Positions 37,851 through 41,500 of a DNA stretch of 41,500 bases are shown piece by piece. Position 1 is the first letter of the stretch, and every line of letters starts with the position of its first letter. This DNA comes from a virus, in the IMG/VR virus record IMGVR_UViG_3300046512_000361, positions 1 through 41,500 of that record; one strand, written 5' to 3'. The notes beneath the pieces are model-generated. The model ran no database searches. It was not told the origin of the DNA and saw nothing but the letters and a program-made list of their open reading frames with translations. A program made the translations under genes and the position numbers.

Positions 37851-38122
37851 CCACCAAAGGCCAAAAACAGACGAAGGTCCGTGGCCGCTCCAAGATCACC
37901 GGAGAACGCCGCGCGCGGATACTCGCAATCCTTGGCCCCGGCCTCTGGGTCCGAAGCCGCAGACTGCATGACGCTGCTTGCCCGGAGCTTACCCTGATCG
38001 GTTTCCGCCACCTCATGCGCTGGATGCGCGTCGATGGCTACCAGCTGGAATCCGAAGGTGGCGCTCAAGGCCGGGGCTGGCGGCTGATTTCTGAACCGAA
38101 GCAAATGGCCCTGGCGGCCTGA
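37847..38122 (+). CDS. Small winged-helix-like protein (91 aa)
   Basis: GTG start overlapping the recT stop (GTGA). A basic N-terminus (TTKGQKQTKVRGRSKITGER) is followed by RARILAILGPGLWVRSRRLH and IGFRHLMRWMRVDGYQLESE, a likely winged helix with a C-terminal beta hairpin. It may bind DNA. Its place after recT suggests a recombination or regulatory role. Confidence 0.6.
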   Translation: MTTKGQKQTKVRGRSKITGERRARILAILGPGLWVRSRRLHDAACPELTLIGFRHLMRWMRVDGYQLESEGGAQGRGWRLISEPKQMALAA

Positions 38123-38135
38123 GAGGAGATTAGCA

Positions 38136-38567
38136 ATGTCACAAGCAACTTTGATGAAGTCGATTATGGAAAAGCTTGGGTTCGCACCGCAACAGCAGAC
38201 GATCACGCTAGCTGAGCATGTCCGCATCGTCGCGGAGAAGGTTGGAGAGGCGCGCAAGGGCTTGCAGACGAGCCTTACCGCTTCCGAAAGCCGCGGCAAC
38301 AACTGGCGGGCTTCCGCGTTCAAGGCCGCTCGCCGGATAGAGGATCTGGAAACCGAACTGGCCACCCTCAAAGCCGAGCGCGATGGTATCCTGCGCGACA
38401 AGCTGGCCGAAAGCGAGCGGGCAAAGCTGGCCGAACAGCGCGTCAACTCATTGTTGGATGAGATCGCGGCTCTCAAGCCTGACGCCGAAAAGCATCGGGA
38501 AAAGCTGCGCCGGGATCGTGCCTACGTCACGTCCAAGCGCGCGCAGAAGGTTGTGCTGGCTGCCTAA
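38136..38567 (+). CDS. Coiled-coil early protein (143 aa)
   Basis: The product (MSQATLMKSIMEKLGFAPQQ…) has a short N-terminal region and then a long Ala/Glu/Lys coiled coil (IEDLETELATLKAERDGILR, KLAEQRVNSLLDEIAALKPD). There are no catalytic motifs. GAGGAG lies a few bases before the ATG. It probably acts as a structural or adaptor protein; the function is unknown. Confidence 0.6.
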   Translation: MSQATLMKSIMEKLGFAPQQQTITLAEHVRIVAEKVGEARKGLQTSLTASESRGNNWRASAFKAARRIEDLETELATLKAERDGILRDKLAESERAKLAEQRVNSLLDEIAALKPDAEKHREKLRRDRAYVTSKRAQKVVLAA

Positions 38568-38663
38568 CAATCCCCACGCCTCCACCCGCGACGAACCCCC
38601 TGACGCGGACACGGGCAGCATAGCGCACAGCGATGGCAAAGCTGGGGCGCGGGAGATTTGATT

Positions 38664-38768
38664 ATGAGGCACAACCTAGAGGCGCACGGCATGGGATGTT
38701 GGATCGTCATAGTGATGATCGGCCTGAGCATCTACGCGGTGCTTCACATCGCGGGTGTCGCAGCATGA
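38664..38768 (+). CDS. 34-residue membrane peptide
   Basis: GGGAG lies eight bases before the ATG. The peptide begins MRHNLEAHGMGCWIVIVMIG and ends YAVLHIAGVAA, a single hydrophobic helix. Its stop overlaps the next gene as ATGA. The ~95 bases before it (38568-38663) hold no supportable gene. Confidence 0.5.
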   Translation: MRHNLEAHGMGCWIVIVMIGLSIYAVLHIAGVAA

Positions 38769-38929
38769 CCCGCCCCCAACGCCCCGAAGAAACCCGCTGG
38801 CGAGCCGTCCATGCGATGGGGGACCGGAACCCGGTGATTGTGCTGAGCGATCGGCGGAAGCGGCAACCGTCTGGGACTTCCACAAGCATCTGGCAGCGGG
38901 GCCGGAAGCAAAGTGCGGTTTATGAGTGA
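38765..38929 (+). CDS. Small basic protein (54 aa)
   Basis: The ATG overlaps the stop of the membrane peptide (ATGA). The product (MTRPQRPEETRWRAVHAMGD…) is Arg rich, with VIVLSDRRKRQPSGTSTSIW. It may bind nucleic acid. It overlaps the next gene by eight bases. Confidence 0.5.
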   Translation: MTRPQRPEETRWRAVHAMGDRNPVIVLSDRRKRQPSGTSTSIWQRGRKQSAVYE

Positions 38930-39497
38930 GCGGCGCGACCTTGCGATGATCACTGCGCTGGAAACGGTGATGGGTGAAATGGGCGACATGCGGATTCCCA
39001 TATCGGCGCTGTGGCTGGAGCGCTTGATCCGCCGCGCTGGTGTGGATTGGGAGATCTACGATCATGAGGAACCGCGCGAAGTCGAGGGGTGCGCATTGGG
39101 CGCGCTGTGCCAGATCGCGCGACGGAACATGACCTATCGGCAGCATGACGATCTTGCGCCTGCCATCGAGTGGACGCCCGATCGGAATGTTCCAGGCGCG
39201 TATCGTGTAGGCCACAGCCAGCCGCCGCATGTCGCTGATGGCATGGTTGCCCACGTTTGTATCGGAGACGGGGCCTTCATGGAGATACCGAACCCGCAGG
39301 CTGGCCATCATGGCAGCATTGGATGGGTGATGACGTGGGGCAACTATCAGCCAGTCAGGCTCACAGCCCGCAGCCTGATTGAGAGCTACACTTATCTGAT
39401 TTCCGGCTCCATCAACATGAAGGAGGCCACCCACCGGCTGCGGCTGTTGCGAAATGCCTACCGCTCGCTCGCGTTAAAGGAGCCACATAATGACTGA
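38922..39497 (+). CDS. Uncharacterised early protein (191 aa)
   Basis: The product starts MSERRDLAMITALETVMGEM and has SALWLERLIRRAGVDWEIYD, GCALGALCQIARRNMTYRQH and a C-terminal NMKEATHRLRLLRNAYRSLA helix. It probably has an alpha/beta fold with several His and Cys. GTG at 38913 is an alternative start. It overlaps its neighbours on both sides within the early operon. The family is not recognised. Confidence 0.6.
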   Translation: MSERRDLAMITALETVMGEMGDMRIPISALWLERLIRRAGVDWEIYDHEEPREVEGCALGALCQIARRNMTYRQHDDLAPAIEWTPDRNVPGAYRVGHSQPPHVADGMVAHVCIGDGAFMEIPNPQAGHHGSIGWVMTWGNYQPVRLTARSLIESYTYLISGSINMKEATHRLRLLRNAYRSLALKEPHND

Positions 39498-39960
39498 CAC
39501 CATCGCAGAATTGCGCGCGCTGCTGGCGAAGGCGACGGGTGGGCCTTGGGATCATTTGGAGGGCATGGGCATCGTTCGCGCATTGCGTGGCGATGTCGCT
39601 ATCCCGCTGTTCGAAACGCGAACCCCTTGGCATGATCCGCAGCACGGTGCGCCGACTGTCCGCTTGGCAGGCGAGGTGGTTTTTCGGGCCAACAGCGAGG
39701 GCGCTAAAACGTCCGAGGCACTGGGGCGCGAATGGAACAATGCCGCGCTGGTTGCCGCTGCCCTCAACGCCCTTCCCGCCCTGCTGGATTGGGTGGAGGC
39801 GGGGGAAAAGGCTTTGCGAATGGCGAAGGACTTGCTCGACACCATCGAGCAGACGCCGGGTAACGTGTGGCATGTCGTTGCCGACGATCCTGAAACAGCG
39901 GTTGGCGACACCTATAGCGCCGTTGACGCAGCTCTCCAGCAGAAGGCCGACGCCCCATGA
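39490..39960 (+). CDS. Ead/Ea22-like phage protein (156 aa)
   Basis: The opening (MTDTIAELRALLAKATGGPW) and NNAALVAAALNALPALLDWV match the large family of small, variable phage early proteins in which G-P-W starts and A-A-L-N-A-L-P ends a core. A long helix (GEKALRMAKDLLDTIEQTPG) and a short tail follow. The function is unknown in the family. The end overlaps the next gene as ATGA. Confidence 0.65.
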   Translation: MTDTIAELRALLAKATGGPWDHLEGMGIVRALRGDVAIPLFETRTPWHDPQHGAPTVRLAGEVVFRANSEGAKTSEALGREWNNAALVAAALNALPALLDWVEAGEKALRMAKDLLDTIEQTPGNVWHVVADDPETAVGDTYSAVDAALQQKADAP

Positions 39961-40241
39961 GCGAGATGATTGAGAGGGTGGCGCTTGCCATCCTGAATAG
40001 CGATCGTAGGGCGGCGGGACTGACGCCAGCCAAGAGCCGCGACGAAATCCCTGACAGTGACGGTTATGTGCGCAATGCCATCGCCGTCATCAACGAGATG
40101 CGCGTGCCGACCGAAGAAATGATCGTGGCAATGCACGACGGCGCGATGGGCGGTTTCGGCGAGGACATGGGTGATGCTCAACGGCAATATGTCGTTGATT
40201 GCTGGGCTGACATGATCGTTGCAGCGGGGGCGGATCAATGA
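39957..40241 (+). CDS. Small early protein (94 aa)
   Basis: ATGA overlap at the start. The product (MSEMIERVALAILNSDRRAA…) has NAIAVINEMRVPTEEMIVAM and MGDAQRQYVVDCWADMIVAA, helical and acidic. Proteins with the opening E-R-V-A-x-A-I and a V-x-x-W-x-x-M-I-x-A-A ending are frequent in alphaproteobacterial phages, and their role is unknown. Confidence 0.6.
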   Translation: MSEMIERVALAILNSDRRAAGLTPAKSRDEIPDSDGYVRNAIAVINEMRVPTEEMIVAMHDGAMGGFGEDMGDAQRQYVVDCWADMIVAAGADQ

Positions 40242-40278
40242 TGTCCGCCATCGACGCTGCTTTGTGGGGGGATTGAGG

Positions 40279-40473
40279 GTGGGGGCAGAAACTCAAATCT
40301 CATTCCCGCGCAGCCCTGAGATCAAACGACTCATCAAGGCAGCGACGGACGCATATAAAGCTGCGGGCCTACAGGTCGGGTCGATCGACGTTCGACCTGA
40401 CGGCATCAGGATCTACCCCGCAGAAAAGGCACAGGGCCAGTCGGCATATGAAATCTGGAAGGCGCAAAACTAA
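40279..40473 (+). CDS. Small protein before the integrase (64 aa)
   Basis: GTG at 40279 has a G-rich ribosome site nine bases upstream; other in-frame starts are GTG 40264 and TTG 40219. The product contains SPEIKRLIKAATDAYKAAGL and QVGSIDVRPDGIRIYPAEKA, a small alpha/beta protein of a kind often found next to phage integrases. It might assist excision, but no excisionase HTH is visible. It overlaps the integrase start by 26 bases. Confidence 0.6.
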   Translation: MGAETQISFPRSPEIKRLIKAATDAYKAAGLQVGSIDVRPDGIRIYPAEKAQGQSAYEIWKAQN

Positions 40474-41500
40474 GGTCGAGACAGGCTTGCATATCGTGCA
40501 CAAGCTGCGACCGGGGAAGCCAGCGCTTTTCTATGTCTATGCCTATCGCGGCGGCCCCCAGGTCCATACCTGCGAAGGTGAACGCCCGACTATAACGCCC
40601 GCGATCCTTGATGCAGCCGCCGACGCGCGCCGTCACATGATCGCCGCGGCATCCGATAATCTGGACCGCTTGATAGCAGCCTACCAGCGCAGCCCCGAAT
40701 GGAGCGGGCTGGGTGAGCGCACCAAGAAAGACTATCGAATCGAACTCAAGAAGCTGAGCATCAAATTCGGCAAGGTGCCGTTCCCGGTTTGGAACGACCA
40801 GCGGATGCGCGCCGATGTAATGGCCTGGCGCTCCGAACTCTCCAGCAAGCCGCGCACAGCCGACAAAGCGATCGTCATGCTATCCACCGTGCTATCTTGG
40901 AGCGCGACGGAAGGGCTGATCAACCGCAATGTCGCCGCTGGCATCCCAATGCTCTACAAGTCCGACCGATCGCTTATCATTTGGGCCGATGTGGACTGGC
41001 AGGCGATCGAGCCGCATTGTTCGGTCGAACTTTGGCAGGCGCTCCGATTCGCGGGCCTCACCGGTTTCCGGCTTGGCGATCTGGTCAATGTTGCCGTCGA
41101 GCATGTCGGGCCGAGCGCCATCGTTTTTGTTACATCGAAGCGCAAGAAGCGCGTCGTCGTGCCGCTGCTGGACGAACTGCGCGCCTTGCTTTCCGAGATT
41201 GGCCGACAGTCCGGCACCATCCTGCAAAATAGCCGGGGCAAGCCGTGGACCGAGAGCGGGCTAGGTGGCGTATTTCAGAAGGCGAAGGCTAAGGCAGCAG
41301 GGTTCGATAAGGCGCTACGCATCCATGATCTGCGCGGCACCTATGCAACATGGCTGGCACGCAAGGGGCTTACCGATCAGGAGATTGGTCGCATCGTCGC
41401 ATGGTCCGAGAAGCAGGTTGCCGAGATCCGCATGCGCTATGTGAACGAGGAGCATGTTGTTGCATCGATAGTTGAGCGATTAAATAGAAATTCCGCGTGA
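40448..41500 (+). CDS. int: Tyrosine recombinase integrase (350 aa)
   Basis: It catalyses site-specific integration of the phage. The catalytic domain has Arg208 (AGLTGFRLGDLVN), a Lys near 231-235 (TSKRKKR), His293 and Arg296 (IHDLRGTYATWLARKGL), Trp319 at the usual second His position (IVAWSE), and Tyr331 (EIRMRYVNEEH). The N-terminal part (to ~90) is an arm/DNA-binding region, followed by a core-binding SAM-like domain (90-170). The stop TGA is the last codon of the window, so any adjoining attachment site lies outside. Confidence 0.95.
   Translation: MKSGRRKTKVETGLHIVHKLRPGKPALFYVYAYRGGPQVHTCEGERPTITPAILDAAADARRHMIAAASDNLDRLIAAYQRSPEWSGLGERTKKDYRIELKKLSIKFGKVPFPVWNDQRMRADVMAWRSELSSKPRTADKAIVMLSTVLSWSATEGLINRNVAAGIPMLYKSDRSLIIWADVDWQAIEPHCSVELWQALRFAGLTGFRLGDLVNVAVEHVGPSAIVFVTSKRKKRVVVPLLDELRALLSEIGRQSGTILQNSRGKPWTESGLGGVFQKAKAKAAGFDKALRIHDLRGTYATWLARKGLTDQEIGRIVAWSEKQVAEIRMRYVNEEHVVASIVERLNRNSA

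Noticed and set aside
40238-40276. 12-codon frame overlapping the stop of the 94-aa gene before the integrase
   Set aside because: It is too short to support, with no clear ribosome site. It could be a coupling peptide but there is no evidence for it.
1-41500. tRNA genes, CRISPR arrays, insertion sequences, diversity-generating retroelement
   Set aside because: No cloverleaf-like tRNA, spaced direct repeats, transposase or reverse transcriptase was seen. BPP-1-like head genes prompted a look for a retroelement, without success.
41400-41500. Attachment site near the integrase
   Set aside because: The window ends at the integrase stop codon and the left end is within a late gene, so no paired att repeat can be seen.

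Overview
This window is almost wholly one temperate podovirus-like prophage (or phage genome) of an alphaproteobacterium, most likely a sphingomonad. The host call is an inference from the high-GC coding style and from how the proteins read; no host gene or attachment site is visible. The head genes are of the Bordetella phage BPP-1/BcepC6B type (Bbp16, Bbp17, Bbp19 and connector-like proteins). The tail and ejection genes resemble T7 gp11, gp13 and gp14, followed by two very large ejection proteins. The window is cut on the left inside a late gene. It ends on the right exactly at the stop codon of a tyrosine integrase.

Layout. A lambda-like switch lies at 31.2-32.2 kb: a Cro-like gene on the minus strand, three operator-like palindromes, and a CI-like S24 repressor on the plus strand. 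From cro leftwards (minus strand) runs one nearly gapless chain of overlapping genes. In order of transcription these are a zinc-motif small protein, a C5 DNA methyltransferase with a second recognisable gene nested out of frame, regulators, a PAPS-reductase-family protein, RusA, replication genes, a PD-(D/E)xK protein, a winged-helix regulator, terminase, connector, scaffold, capsid, cement, tail tube, ejection proteins, tail spike and a lysis cassette (GH19 endolysin, holin-like and lipoprotein genes). From cI rightwards (plus strand) come three genes probably expressed in the lysogen (zinc ribbon, membrane coiled coil, HIRAN). After them lies a second operator-bearing promoter at 33.35-33.40 kb, then an early operon of small proteins with RecT, ending with the integrase.

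The most notable observation is a repeated element on the minus strand: GTCGATTCA(A/C), exactly 15 bases, then a box with an invariant TA. It occurs five times in the late region (22.7, 16.8, 13.3, 12.2 and 4.0 kb), four of them at gene boundaries, and in three cases an inverted repeat follows immediately. It looks like a phage-specific late promoter family. Other points of interest are the nested gene inside the methyltransferase, a small head gene whose only well-placed start is ATC, a two-gene moron inserted antisense inside the ejection-protein module, a CI repressor with Arg at the catalytic Lys position, matching operator/promoter architecture at two early promoters, and a set of very small genes joined by ATGA/GTGA overlaps.

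Most minus-strand genes overlap the next by 1-14 bases (ATGA, TGATG, TAATG), which implies strong translational coupling. Long ORFs antisense to the head and tail genes are GC-driven shadows and are not annotated.
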